DNA from: Cryomorpha ignava
Lineage (GTDB): Bacteria > Bacteroidota > Bacteroidia > Flavobacteriales_D > Cryomorphaceae
NCBI RefSeq assembly: GCF_010686655.1
Contig: NZ_JAAGVY010000007.1
Span: forward strand, 1-64,000
Direction of reading: 5' to 3'
Length of the DNA stretch: 64,000 nucleotides
Notes under the pieces: model-generated
What the model was told of the DNA's origin: nothing
The model's input: only the letters and a program-made list of their open reading frames with translations
Databases searched by the model: none
Shown: positions 8,161 through 16,761 of the stretch, in pieces
How positions within the stretch are numbered: the stretch's first letter is position 1
Layout of the letters: every line of letters begins with the position of its first letter
Position numbers and translations under genes: made by a program

Positions 8161-9197
8161 AGGATTTGAGTCCCCGTTATCTTACGCTGGTTACGGCATT
8201 AATCTTTACAGCAATTTCTGCGGTGGCCATTATTGGGATAAGCTTCCTTCCCGGGGTTGAGATACATGCAGAACAGATTTTTATCGGATTAATCATTATT
8301 TTCCTCGGTGCCTGGTTTGCATTGTATAAAATACTGCAAGCTTTTATTTACGATAAAATCAAATTGATTTTTAGAAATATGCACTCTTTAAAAATTGAAC
8401 GCGACTCGTTAAAACCCGACATGAGTAAAGATGTGCTTGGTGAAGTGAACGAACAAGTGATAGACTGGGCAGAAGATCGCATGGCAGAAATTAAAGACCT
8501 GCGCCAAAAAGAGAATTTCAGAAAAGAATTTGTGGGTAACGTGGCGCACGAGCTCAAAACACCTATTTTCAGTATTCAGGGTTATATTCTTACCCTTTTG
8601 GAGGGAGCACTTGAAGACCCGAATTTTAACCGAAAGTTTTTAAAGAAGGCGGCAAAATCTGCAGAGCGTATGGCTATGCTTGTAGAAGATCTGGATACAA
8701 TCACCCAATTTGAATCGGGAAACTTGAAACTCGAATTGGAGAGAGTAGATATTGTGGAACTTTCCCGCGAAATAATGGATGGCCGCGAAAGGGAAGCAGA
8801 GCAAAAAGAGATAGTGCTTGGTTTCAGCAAGTCGTACGATCGCCCAATTTATGTGCAAGCCGATGGATTTAGAATTAGCCAGGTTTTGACGAATTTAATT
8901 ACCAATAGCATAAACTACGGTAAGAAAGGCGGTAAAACAACTATTCATTTTTACGATCTCGATGAGCAAATCTTAATAGAAGTTGAAGACGACGGCCCAG
9001 GGATTACGAAGCCACATCAAGGTCGATTATTCGAGCGTTTTTACCGCGTTGATAAAAGCCGAGCACGCCATCAGGGTGGGACCGGTCTGGGGCTCGCTAT
9101 TTGCAAACACATTATTGAAGCACACAAGCAATCTATCAGCGTGCGTAGCGAACCTGGCAAGGGCGCTGTTTTTTCTTTTACCCTGGCTAAGGCGTGA
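8157..9197 (+). CDS. PhoR-like membrane sensor histidine kinase
   Basis: A 346-residue kinase with two membrane helices close together at about 10-32 and 39-62, so almost no periplasmic loop. There follow a cytoplasmic linker, a DHp helix with phosphoacceptor H131 (NVAHELKTP), the N box (VLTNLITNSINYG), the G1 box (VEDDGPGI), the F box (LFERFYRVDKSR) and the G2 box (GGTGLGLAI). The short loop argues against direct external ligand sensing; PhoR-type kinases often sense through a membrane transporter partner. It is cotranscribed with the response regulator through a 4-bp overlap. Confidence 0.9.
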   Translation: MKDLSPRYLTLVTALIFTAISAVAIIGISFLPGVEIHAEQIFIGLIIIFLGAWFALYKILQAFIYDKIKLIFRNMHSLKIERDSLKPDMSKDVLGEVNEQVIDWAEDRMAEIKDLRQKENFRKEFVGNVAHELKTPIFSIQGYILTLLEGALEDPNFNRKFLKKAAKSAERMAMLVEDLDTITQFESGNLKLELERVDIVELSREIMDGREREAEQKEIVLGFSKSYDRPIYVQADGFRISQVLTNLITNSINYGKKGGKTTIHFYDLDEQILIEVEDDGPGITKPHQGRLFERFYRVDKSRARHQGGTGLGLAICKHIIEAHKQSISVRSEPGKGAVFSFTLAKA

Positions 9198-9273
9198 GAT
9201 TAATAGGCAATTTGCAATAGGAAATTGTGATGTATCATTTTGAAAGTATGAAAAATCTCATAAAGCAGAGATT

Positions 9274-9324
9274 AGTACAGACGTTGTGGTCATTGAGCTG
9301 AGTCGAAATGCAGGCAACGTCTCC
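9274..9324. repeat. Dispersed GTACAGACGTTG...CAACGTCTCC repeat (interrupted copy)
   Basis: The half sites AGACGTTG (9279-9286) and CAACGTCT (9315-9322) are the arms of the palindrome found at 14218 and 15344. Here they are separated by 28 bp containing ATTGAGCTGAGTCGAAATG, which resembles another common Bacteroidota intergenic repeat. The rest of the 9198-9380 gap holds AT-rich caatttgcaatagg-type sequence. Confidence 0.6.
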
Positions 9325-9349
9325 GAACAATTTCCTAAAAAGAGCATTA

Positions 9350-9357
9350 TATCTTTA
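9350..9357 (+). promoter_or_regulatory. Candidate -7 promoter box (TATCTTTA)
   Basis: One mismatch from TAnnTTTG, 23 nt upstream of the ATG of the dehydrogenase-like lipoprotein. Confidence 0.45.
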
Positions 9358-9380
9358 CAATATTCAAATCCCTTCAAAAA

Positions 9381-10655
9381 ATGATCACATCAAAAATACT
9401 ATCTCCAACCTTCTGCCTGCTTTTAAGCATTGTAACACTAAGCTGTAGCAGCCAGAAAATGCCGCAAGCAACCGCCGAATACGATAAAGCCACAACTGTA
9501 GAAACAGCAATCGGGCCGCTAGTTCTCCCTTCGCCGTATGCAGAAGAGTCAAAAATGAAAATCAGCAATGTTATTGGTTGGGAAGAAAGCCAAACCCCAA
9601 TAGCGCCTGCAGGTTTTACGGTGAGTCGTTTTGCTTCTGACTTAAAGCACCCACGCTGGGCATATGTGGCACCAAATGGAGATGTATTCATTGCTGAAGC
9701 AGACACCAGAGGCAGCGCCAATCAAATAACATTGCTGCGCGATAATGATGGCGATGGAAATCCCGAAAAAAGAGTTGTTTTTGCCGAAGGGCTCAACAGC
9801 AATTTCGGAATGTTGGTATTAAACGGTTATTTTTATGTGGCTAATACTGATGGTTTGTATCGCTGGACTTACACCGCTGGTCAAGAAAAACTGGAGGGCA
9901 ATGGAGAGAAAATTCTCGATTTACCAGCTGGCGGATACAACAACCACTGGACGCGAAATTTACTCGTAAATAAAGATAGGACAAAAATTTACGTTTCCGT
10001 AGGTTCTGCCAGCAATGTGGGCGATCACGGAATAGAAGAAGAACATCGTCGTGCAAATATTCTGGAAATCAATCCCGATGGGACTGGCGAAATAATCTAT
10101 GCAACAGGCTTGCGAAATCCTGTAGGGATGGATTGGAATCCGGTAACGAATGAATTGTGGACTGCTGTGAATGAGCGTGATAAGCTGGGTGATAATCTGG
10201 TTCCTGACTACATAACCAGTGTTGAAAAAGACGGATTTTATGGCTGGCCTTTTTCCTATTACGGACAGGTTAAAGACCCGCGATGGACAGAAGATCCGCA
10301 TGAAGATTTGGTTGCAAAAGCCATTGTGCCGGACGTGCCGTTGGGCAATCATACGGCATCTCTTGGATTAGCATTTTACACTGGCGATCAGTTTCCGGCT
10401 AAATACCAAAACGGAGCTTTTGTAGGTCAGCATGGCTCCTGGAATCGCTCTGAATTTACTGGTTATAAAGTTGTTTTTGTTCCTTTTGAGAATGGAAAAC
10501 CCGGCCAGCCCGAAGATTTCCTTACCGGATTTCTAAAAGATGGCGATGGTTCAAAAGTGCATGGCCGTCCGGTTGGTGTTACACAAATGCCCGATGGTTC
10601 TGTGCTGGTAATGGACGATAACTCGAATATTGTTTGGCGCGTTGTGGCGGACTAA
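9381..10655 (+). CDS. PQQ-dependent sugar/sorbosone dehydrogenase-like lipoprotein
   Basis: A 424-residue lipoprotein, lipobox TLSC with C22. The body is a six-bladed beta-propeller of the glucose/sorbosone dehydrogenase family, with the typical HPRWAYVAPNGDVFIAEA, GLNSNFGM, THAT-like propeller blades, YATGLRNPVGMDWNP and GWPFSYYG, ending VMDDNSNIVWRV. The family oxidises aldoses or related compounds in the periplasm with PQQ; whether this member keeps PQQ binding cannot be judged by eye. A TonB receptor starts 12 nt downstream and is surely in the same operon, so substrate or cofactor uptake and oxidation may be linked. Confidence 0.87.
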   Translation: MITSKILSPTFCLLLSIVTLSCSSQKMPQATAEYDKATTVETAIGPLVLPSPYAEESKMKISNVIGWEESQTPIAPAGFTVSRFASDLKHPRWAYVAPNGDVFIAEADTRGSANQITLLRDNDGDGNPEKRVVFAEGLNSNFGMLVLNGYFYVANTDGLYRWTYTAGQEKLEGNGEKILDLPAGGYNNHWTRNLLVNKDRTKIYVSVGSASNVGDHGIEEEHRRANILEINPDGTGEIIYATGLRNPVGMDWNPVTNELWTAVNERDKLGDNLVPDYITSVEKDGFYGWPFSYYGQVKDPRWTEDPHEDLVAKAIVPDVPLGNHTASLGLAFYTGDQFPAKYQNGAFVGQHGSWNRSEFTGYKVVFVPFENGKPGQPEDFLTGFLKDGDGSKVHGRPVGVTQMPDGSVLVMDDNSNIVWRVVAD

Positions 10656-10667
10656 TCTCACCAAATT

Positions 10668-12740
10668 GTGAAAAACACAATATTCCTTATTGCTTTTTTT
10701 GCGATGTCTACTGCTTTTGCTCAAAATCGCACTGTGAGCGATACCGCAAATATTCCTGAAGTTATTATCAGAGCTACGCTTGTTGCAGACAGCCTTCAAA
10801 GAATTCCGGCTTCCATAAGCGTTTTGAGCAAAGCCGAATTGACGGGAAATAATGGTGCAATTATTACTGCAGCAATGAATACCCTTCCGGGAATTTACAT
10901 GCAGCAAGGCGCCTTAAATACAAATAGAATCACCATCCGCGGAATTGGCGCCCGCACCCAATACGGCACAGATCGGGTAAAGGCTTACATCGATGGAATT
11001 CCCTTTTCGTCGGCAGCGGGAAATACCGTTATTGAAGATATTGATTCCGAAATTCTCGAATCTATCGAAGTTGTAAAAGGTCCTGTTTCCAGTATGTACG
11101 GTGCGGGGTTGGGCGGAGCAATTTCCATGTACACGGCAGAGCCAAATCAAAATCGGCTTCAGCTGAACAGCACTATCGGGAGTTTTGGTTTTTTGAAAAA
11201 TAGTCTAAGTCTGACTTTAGCAGGGGAGAATGCAGGTCTTCAAATTAATTATTCCCAATTAAATAGCGATGGCTACCGTGACAACAGCGACTATTCACGG
11301 AAATCGCTGACAGTAAGCGGCTACTTGGAATTATCTGAATCGACGAAAATAAAACTGTTTTCTAATATGGTGCGCCTTAATGCACAAATTCCGAGTTCGT
11401 TAAATTACACAGATTTCAAAAACAATCCCACCGCTGCAGATCGCAATTGGGCTGCCGCCGAAGGGTATGAATCGTATGATAGATTATTGGCGGGATTTTC
11501 TCTTGAACATACTTTTTCAACGCGTTTTCAAAATACAACCACTATTTTTGGACAGTACCGCGATGGGTATGAGCCGCGGCCTTTCGATATTCTCGATGAA
11601 GAGCAATTTGGGCTTGGCGCGAGAACAAAATTTAATTTCAAGTATCCCATTTTAGGGAAACCATCAGAACTGGTTTTTGGGGCAGAGTATCTTCTCGAAG
11701 ATTATTCTGTTGTGCTATACGAAAATCTATACCGAAATTTTCCCGGAAACGGGAGTGTAAAAGGTGAGGAGTTTAATAGCAATAATCAGAATCGATCTTA
11801 TACCAACGCTTTTATTGCTCAGCAATGGTCGGTCTCCAATCGGTTTTTACTCGATGTAGGATTGAATGTAAATTCAACGATGTACGAATTGGAAGATACT
11901 TTTTCAGCAGACAGCATAGATCAATCCGGTTCTTACCAATATGGAGTTATTGCTTCGCCCCGCATAGCTACGAGTTATCAATTCAGCGATAGTAAAACTC
12001 TCTACGCGACTATAAGCCAGGGGTTTTCAACTCCAGGCGTAGAAGAAACGCTAACACCATCGGGGCAAATCAATACGGACCTTCTTCCAGAAACGGGCAT
12101 CAATCTGGAGCTGGGAATAAAATCGAGTTGGTTTCAGGAAAAGCTATATGCAGAAGCGGCTCTATTCACCATTTTCATTGATAATCTTCTTGTGGCGCAG
12201 CGCATTGCCGAAGATCAGTACATTGGCGTCAATGCCGGAAAAACGCAACATTCAGGGCTTGAAATTTCAGTGCATTACAAAGAGTTAATCGCTAAAAAGT
12301 GGCTTCTGAAACCCTATTTTACCGCGGCAATAAACAATTTCAAATTTCAGGATTTCACAGATGGCGATCAGGATTTTTCTGGCAATGAGCTCACTGGTGT
12401 ACCCAAACACACCTTTAACGCCGGAGTAGAGTCCGAATTTCTGAATGGTATTTCCTTTCGTGTCAATATTTTGAATGTTGGAGAGATACCATTAAACGAT
12501 GCGAACAGTATTTATTCAAGCAGTTATAGTCTGGTGAATTTAAAGGTGGGCTATAAATTTAGGATTCTTCAAAATTTCAGTCTGGAGATTTATGCAGGTG
12601 CCAATAATCTGACAGATGTAAATTATGCAGCTAGTATTTTACCAAATGCTGTAGGTTTTGGTGGCGCACAACCACGGTATTACTATCCGGGCGATGCCCG
12701 TAATTTTTATGCGGGCTTAAAAATTGGGTGGGATTATTGA
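10668..12740 (+). CDS. TonB-dependent receptor
   Basis: A 690-residue protein: signal peptide 1-18 (AMSTAFAQ), then directly a plug domain without the carboxypeptidase-like extension (VIIRATLVADSLQRIPASIS, TLPGIYMQQG, RITIRGIGARTQYG, VEVVKGP-like IEVVKGPVSSMYGAG), and a barrel ending in WDY. The architecture resembles siderophore, heme or cobalamin receptors rather than SusC. The start is GTG, chosen because the signal peptide begins there. It lies 12 nt after the PQQ-dehydrogenase-like gene and likely shares its transcript. One idea is import of PQQ or a product of the dehydrogenase; this is inference. Confidence 0.9.
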   Translation: MKNTIFLIAFFAMSTAFAQNRTVSDTANIPEVIIRATLVADSLQRIPASISVLSKAELTGNNGAIITAAMNTLPGIYMQQGALNTNRITIRGIGARTQYGTDRVKAYIDGIPFSSAAGNTVIEDIDSEILESIEVVKGPVSSMYGAGLGGAISMYTAEPNQNRLQLNSTIGSFGFLKNSLSLTLAGENAGLQINYSQLNSDGYRDNSDYSRKSLTVSGYLELSESTKIKLFSNMVRLNAQIPSSLNYTDFKNNPTAADRNWAAAEGYESYDRLLAGFSLEHTFSTRFQNTTTIFGQYRDGYEPRPFDILDEEQFGLGARTKFNFKYPILGKPSELVFGAEYLLEDYSVVLYENLYRNFPGNGSVKGEEFNSNNQNRSYTNAFIAQQWSVSNRFLLDVGLNVNSTMYELEDTFSADSIDQSGSYQYGVIASPRIATSYQFSDSKTLYATISQGFSTPGVEETLTPSGQINTDLLPETGINLELGIKSSWFQEKLYAEAALFTIFIDNLLVAQRIAEDQYIGVNAGKTQHSGLEISVHYKELIAKKWLLKPYFTAAINNFKFQDFTDGDQDFSGNELTGVPKHTFNAGVESEFLNGISFRVNILNVGEIPLNDANSIYSSSYSLVNLKVGYKFRILQNFSLEIYAGANNLTDVNYAASILPNAVGFGGAQPRYYYPGDARNFYAGLKIGWDY

Positions 12741-12901
12741 GATAGTTTCGCTTATGTCTGAAAATGAAATAGTCGTTGCGCAAAATCATCAGTGAATTGT
12801 AGGCTTATTTGCATGCGGTAATCGAGGTTGCAATTTTCTCCATATCAAATGGTTTATGTGAATTGAAAAGTAAATCGAATAAATTAGTAAAAATATACAA
12901 T

Positions 12902-12927
12902 TTGTATAACACATATTGTATAACACA
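12902..12927. repeat. Two direct copies of TTGTATAACACA, likely operator
   Basis: Perfect 12-bp repeats at 12902 and 12916 with a 14-bp period, ending 10 bp before the -7 box of the ATPase gene. The position fits a regulator or repressor site. Apart from AT-richness, the rest of the 12741-12964 gap shows nothing I can name. Confidence 0.5.
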
Positions 12928-12937
12928 AAATGTTTAT

Positions 12938-12945
12938 TATATTTG
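12938..12945 (+). promoter_or_regulatory. -7 promoter box (TATATTTG)
   Basis: An exact TAnnTTTG match 19 nt upstream of the ATG at 12965, immediately after the 12-bp direct repeats. Confidence 0.6.
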
Positions 12946-12964
12946 GTGTTAAATCAATAGTTGT

Positions 12965-14083
12965 ATGAATCCCTTTTTAATAAATAATTACAAGTCGCCA
13001 AAATATTTCTGCGATCGGAAAACTGAAACTGCAGATCTATTGAAAAATATTAAAAGCAAGACTGATACAGCTTTCTTTGCGCAAAGACGCATAGGTAAAA
13101 CAGCCTTGATTAGACACGTCTTTTATTTGCTGAAAAAGGAAAAGCTGGTCTCCATTTATCTGGATATCTACGCAACTCTCGATCTGGGCGATTTCACAAA
13201 CCAACTTGCTAATGCGATTTATACCGCCTTTCCGCCAAAGCAAACAGTTGGTAGGCGGTTTCTGGAAGCTATAAAATCGCTGCGACCAATAATCACATTA
13301 GACGAAATTACCGGTACGCCGCAGCTCAGTTTAGATATTACAAAAACAGCTCAGTTTGAAAGAACGATGCCTCAATTATTAAAGTTTCTGGACTCAGAAA
13401 ATGTGCAGGTTATTATTGCGATTGACGAATTTCAACAGATACTAACCTATCCCGAAAAAAACGTTGAAGCCATTCTCCGAACCGTGATGCAAACTCTTAA
13501 AAATGTTCATTTTATTTTTTGCGGAAGCAATCAAAAAATGATGCACCAAATATTTAACAATGCAAAAAGACCATTTTATGCAAGTACCAAAAATGTGAAT
13601 CTTCAGCGTATTGACAGAAAAGAATATTCAAAATTTATAAAAAGCCATTTCCAAAACAATAAAATTGATATTGAAGCAGATGCCATTGAGCTTATGCTTG
13701 ATTTAACTGATTGTCATACGTATTATACACAGCGCTTATGTCATGAGGTGTTTGATGCTAAAGTTGAAAAAGTCGTGACGGACACGGTTTTGCAATCGTT
13801 AAACAAAATCCTCACTGATAACGAGAATATCTATTTCCAATACAGAAATTTGATCACTTCCAATCAATGGAAACTTCTAAAGGCACTTTCTATTGAAGAA
13901 AAAGTATTTCAGCCTTACAGCAAAAAATTTTTAAAAGACCACGATTTGGGATCTTCGGCAATTGTAAAGCGTAGCTTAGAGGCCTTGGTAGAAAAGGAAT
14001 TGGTATATTATCATTCAGGAATTGAGGAGCCTTATTATGAAGTTTACGATAAGTTTTTGATGCGGTGGATGCAGTATAAATAG
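12965..14083 (+). CDS. STAND-like/archaeal-type ATPase, stand-alone
   Basis: A 372-residue cytoplasmic P-loop protein. A modified Walker A reads AQRRIGKTA (residues 39-47): alanine replaces the first glycine, as is common in the PF01637-type ATPases whose motif is x-R-R-x-GKT. Walker B is VIIAIDEF (149-156) and a sensor-like FIFCGSN follows. The C-terminal third looks like a winged helix (SSAIVKRSLEALVEKELVYY). Relatives occur in transposon-, defence- or toxin-associated settings, or as orphan genes of unknown role. It stands alone between repeat-rich intergenic regions, with its own promoter and putative operator. Function unknown. Confidence 0.75.
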   Translation: MNPFLINNYKSPKYFCDRKTETADLLKNIKSKTDTAFFAQRRIGKTALIRHVFYLLKKEKLVSIYLDIYATLDLGDFTNQLANAIYTAFPPKQTVGRRFLEAIKSLRPIITLDEITGTPQLSLDITKTAQFERTMPQLLKFLDSENVQVIIAIDEFQQILTYPEKNVEAILRTVMQTLKNVHFIFCGSNQKMMHQIFNNAKRPFYASTKNVNLQRIDRKEYSKFIKSHFQNNKIDIEADAIELMLDLTDCHTYYTQRLCHEVFDAKVEKVVTDTVLQSLNKILTDNENIYFQYRNLITSNQWKLLKALSIEEKVFQPYSKKFLKDHDLGSSAIVKRSLEALVEKELVYYHSGIEEPYYEVYDKFLMRWMQYK

Positions 14084-14186
14084 TATGCAGATAAACCTAA
14101 CCCGCCAGATGCTCGAAATGAGGCACTCATCAGAGGGATGATTTTTTGATTTCCGAAAATTGTACAGGCATTTCATGCGTGATTAT

Positions 14187-14241
14187 CGTACAGACGTTGC
14201 GTGCGTATTTATTGTACAGACGTTGCATGCAACGTCTCTAC
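14187..14241. repeat. Dispersed CGTACAGACGTTGC palindromic repeat, one half and one full copy
   Basis: 14218-14237 is the perfect palindrome AGACGTTGCATGCAACGTCT, flanked by GTAC and CTACG. A half copy, CGTACAGACGTTGC, lies at 14187-14200. It sits between the convergent ATPase and glycosyltransferase genes. Without a T-run it is not an ordinary terminator. Confidence 0.75.
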
Positions 14242-14253
14242 GGTGATCGGTGA

Positions 14254-15303
14254 TTATTTATTCAAAAAATCATAAATCACCTTTTCCATCCGTTCATGAA
14301 AATCGGGAGATTGGAAATTTGATTTTTCATCAGCCTTCTTCAAATCATTCATCCCAAAATCTTTCTGGGTTACCGCGTGAAACCACCCTTTTTCTTTCAT
14401 CCGTTTTGCCAAATATTTTTGCTCGGGCTGCTGGGGTGTGGGAATAAAACAGGCATTTGCATCCATCCGAACCATATCGAGAATAGATGTATAGCCCGAT
14501 CTACAAATCACCATTTTGGCGCGTGCAATAAACAGCTCGAGCTGCTTTTCGTGCAGAAAGGAATGATATTCAATTTTTGTGCTCGGTGGTACTACATCGC
14601 TGTCAATACGACCACGAACGATTATATGACGTCCCGGAAGTTTCTCTAACTTTTTGGCAATTTTCCTTTCCAGAAATGTGCGCTGCGGTTCTGGGCCGCT
14701 AAGAATTACAAGGTGATCAATGTCTTTTTCAATCCCAGGCAATTTGCGGAAACGCGAAATATGTCCAAGGTAAAAAGTCTTCCCGTCAAAGAATTTATTA
14801 TCGAGCATTTTCCCGGCAAGCGATAGTTCTCCCGGCTCATCGGGAATCCACACTTCATCAAATTTCTTGAGCCAAACTGCCAGATGCTTGTCAAATTGCG
14901 ATTTAAAAAACGGACTCACAATGCCAATTTGATGTGTAATAATCGCGCTGGGAATCACCGGATTATTCACCCCATATAGATTATCGGAGATAATATGCGT
15001 AATGCCCAGATCTTCTGCATTTCGCGTAAGCCAGGCATACTGCTCATTGTTGATTTTCTGCTGTTGAAAGCTGCGTTTCAGCAATCCAACTGCCGCTCCC
15101 GACTTGCCGTAGTTGATTTCCTTATCGGGAATTTCGAGCACATTTATATGCTGAAACCGCTGCTCTAAAAAGGTTTTTGTAGCGCCATTGCTCGCTATTA
15201 CCACATCAGCTCCGTAGCGAACAACCGCGTCAATAATCGGCACAGATCGGCTAGCATGACCCAATCCCCAATTTAAAACCGCTATTAGCACGCGCTTATT
15301 CAT
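14254..15303 (-). CDS. GT28/MurG-like glycosyltransferase
   Basis: A 349-residue cytoplasmic or membrane-peripheral protein with a two-domain GT-B look. The N-terminus VLIAVLNWGLGHASRS carries the G-x-G-H-x-x-R nucleotide-sugar pattern. A C-terminal half has ILSGPEPQR, then ICRSGYTSILDM and TPQQPEQKYLAKRM, which match the sugar-nucleotide binding loop of MurG-like enzymes. It probably transfers a sugar to a lipid or surface glycan. Acceptor and donor are unknown. It is a single gene, convergent with the ATPase and flanked by copies of the AGACGTTG palindrome on both sides. Confidence 0.8.
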   Translation of the reverse strand: MNKRVLIAVLNWGLGHASRSVPIIDAVVRYGADVVIASNGATKTFLEQRFQHINVLEIPDKEINYGKSGAAVGLLKRSFQQQKINNEQYAWLTRNAEDLGITHIISDNLYGVNNPVIPSAIITHQIGIVSPFFKSQFDKHLAVWLKKFDEVWIPDEPGELSLAGKMLDNKFFDGKTFYLGHISRFRKLPGIEKDIDHLVILSGPEPQRTFLERKIAKKLEKLPGRHIIVRGRIDSDVVPPSTKIEYHSFLHEKQLELFIARAKMVICRSGYTSILDMVRMDANACFIPTPQQPEQKYLAKRMKEKGWFHAVTQKDFGMNDLKKADEKSNFQSPDFHERMEKVIYDFLNK

Positions 15304-15340
15304 AATGCTGCAAATTTAGAGAGATTTATTCTTAAAATCG

Positions 15341-15366
15341 TACAGACGTTGTATGCAACGTCTCCA
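15341..15366. repeat. Dispersed AGACGTTG palindrome copy
   Basis: 15344-15363 reads AGACGTTGTATGCAACGTCT, differing from the copy at 14218 by one base. It lies in the divergent gap between the glycosyltransferase and trmB. Confidence 0.75.
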
Positions 15367-15452
15367 TGGCCCCCGACATCTCCACATGAAGTATCTCCAA
15401 ACCATGCAAAATCTTTATGTAGAAACATTCTAAATAATCAAAGCAATTTCCG

Positions 15453-15460
15453 TACTTTTG
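15453..15460 (+). promoter_or_regulatory. -7 promoter box (TACTTTTG) for the trmB operon
   Basis: An exact TAnnTTTG followed by CACC, the classic extended form in this phylum. It is 80 nt upstream of trmB, giving a leader of about 75 nt. Confidence 0.65.
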
Positions 15461-15540
15461 CACCCGAAAATAAGACCTTTCCTAATAAATTAGCCAAACG
15501 CTTCTTGAAGCCTACGGCTTATGGCTTATAGCTTAAAAAA

Positions 15541-16245
15541 ATGGCCAAAAAAAAACTTCAGCGGTTTGCAGAAATGAAAGCGTTTGATTGCGTTTTTGAA
15601 CCGGAGAATGATGTAATGACTGGTGGCGATTTCCACATGAAAGGCCGATGGCATTCAGATTATTTTGGCAATCGTAATCCAATTACTCTCGAGCTGGGCT
15701 GTGGAAAAGGAGAATACACAATTGCGCTGGCAGGCATGTATCCCAAAAGAAATTTTATTGGAATTGACATTAAAGGTGCCAGACTTTGGCGCGGCGCTAA
15801 AACCGTTGACCAGAGCGGGATGGACAATGTTGCATTTTTGCGGATGAAAGTGGAGTTCATTTCCAATTTCTTTGCACCCGGAGAAGTGCAAGATATCTGG
15901 CTAACGTTTAGCGACCCCCAAATTCTCGATCACAAAGGAACCAAGCGGTTGTCTGCTCAAAGTTTTTTGGATCGATACGCCAAGATTTTGGCACGAGACG
16001 GCAATATCCATGTGAAAACCGATAGCAACTTTTTATACGATGCAACCCTCAAAGCCATCGAAAAAGGCGCTCATAAATTGCTTACACATTCGAATGATAT
16101 TTACGGATCCGGTTTTTCAGATTTCACACTTGCACAACGCGAAATTCTTGGAGTAAGAACTTTTTACGAAGGTAAATTTCTCGCCAAAAAGGAGAATATA
16201 AACTACATTCATTTTCAACTCAATGAGCAAGCCCATCAAACTTAG
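15541..16245 (+). CDS. trmB: tRNA (guanine-N7-)-methyltransferase
   Basis: A 234-residue SAM-dependent enzyme that methylates G46 of tRNAs. The AdoMet site is LELGCGKGEY (50-59), followed by the acidic loop IGIDIKGARLWRGAK. The TrmB signature LTFSDPQ occurs in place of the usual F-P-D-P, and later HVKTD and the C-terminal RTFYEGKFL fit the family. Length is normal. Its 3' end overlaps the downstream alkyltransferase-like gene by 23 bp, so both are coupled. Confidence 0.92.
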   Translation: MAKKKLQRFAEMKAFDCVFEPENDVMTGGDFHMKGRWHSDYFGNRNPITLELGCGKGEYTIALAGMYPKRNFIGIDIKGARLWRGAKTVDQSGMDNVAFLRMKVEFISNFFAPGEVQDIWLTFSDPQILDHKGTKRLSAQSFLDRYAKILARDGNIHVKTDSNFLYDATLKAIEKGAHKLLTHSNDIYGSGFSDFTLAQREILGVRTFYEGKFLAKKENINYIHFQLNEQAHQT

Positions 16246-16585
16246 CGAGAAGAATAAAGACTTCTTCGAAATGGTGTATGAAGTTGTAAAACAAATACCG
16301 CATGGAAGGGTTACTAATTTCGGTGCAATTGCCCATTATTTGGGTTCCGGTCGATCTTCGCGTATGGTGGGCTGGGCAATGAACGGTGCACATAGCCAGC
16401 CCGACTTTATCCCCGCGCACCGCGTTGTAAACAGGAATGGCGTGCTAACCGGAAAACACCATTTTCAAACAGAAACGAAAATGGAGGAGCTGCTTGAGCA
16501 AGAAGGAATTAAAGTAGAAAAAGATACAGTGCTTGATTTTGAAAAACTCTTTTGGAATCCAGCCACAGAACTTGAAATTGATTGA
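16223..16585 (+). CDS. Alkyltransferase-like protein (Ogt/MGMT fold, no catalytic Cys)
   Basis: A 120-residue protein containing only the DNA-binding domain of O6-alkylguanine transferases. The helix-turn-helix region IPHGRVTNFGAIAHYLG and RMVGWAMN are intact. The active site reads P64-A-H-R-V, with alanine at the position of the alkyl-accepting cysteine (PCHRV in active enzymes). That defines the ATL class, which bind and flag O6-alkylguanine for nucleotide excision repair. The start overlaps trmB by 23 bp; no other start gives the domain. Assignment is firm from the motif. Confidence 0.9.
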   Translation: MSKPIKLSEKNKDFFEMVYEVVKQIPHGRVTNFGAIAHYLGSGRSSRMVGWAMNGAHSQPDFIPAHRVVNRNGVLTGKHHFQTETKMEELLEQEGIKVEKDTVLDFEKLFWNPATELEID

Positions 16586-16624
16586 AATGGAACAAACGAA
16601 TATATTTTTCCTTGGTATTTCAGT

Positions 16625-16685
16625 TGCTTCGCCGTCGCTCGCGTCTAGCGAGGGACTTTTATATCGGGCGTCTCGCCCGGAATTT
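16625..16685. repeat. Two-hairpin REP-like dispersed element (copy 1)
   Basis: Two GC-rich hairpins lie in tandem: CTCGC-gtcta-GCGAG (16638-16652) and CGGGCG-tct-CGCCCG (16665-16679), joined by GGACTTTTATAT-like sequence. A close relative is at 42615-42675. It lies between the ATL gene and mrp. Confidence 0.7.
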
Positions 16686-16761
16686 ATGGTCTTAAACAGA
16701 TTGGAAGGATTAAATTAAAAATTAGCGTGTTGATTCAATCAGCATAGCATATAATAAAATT

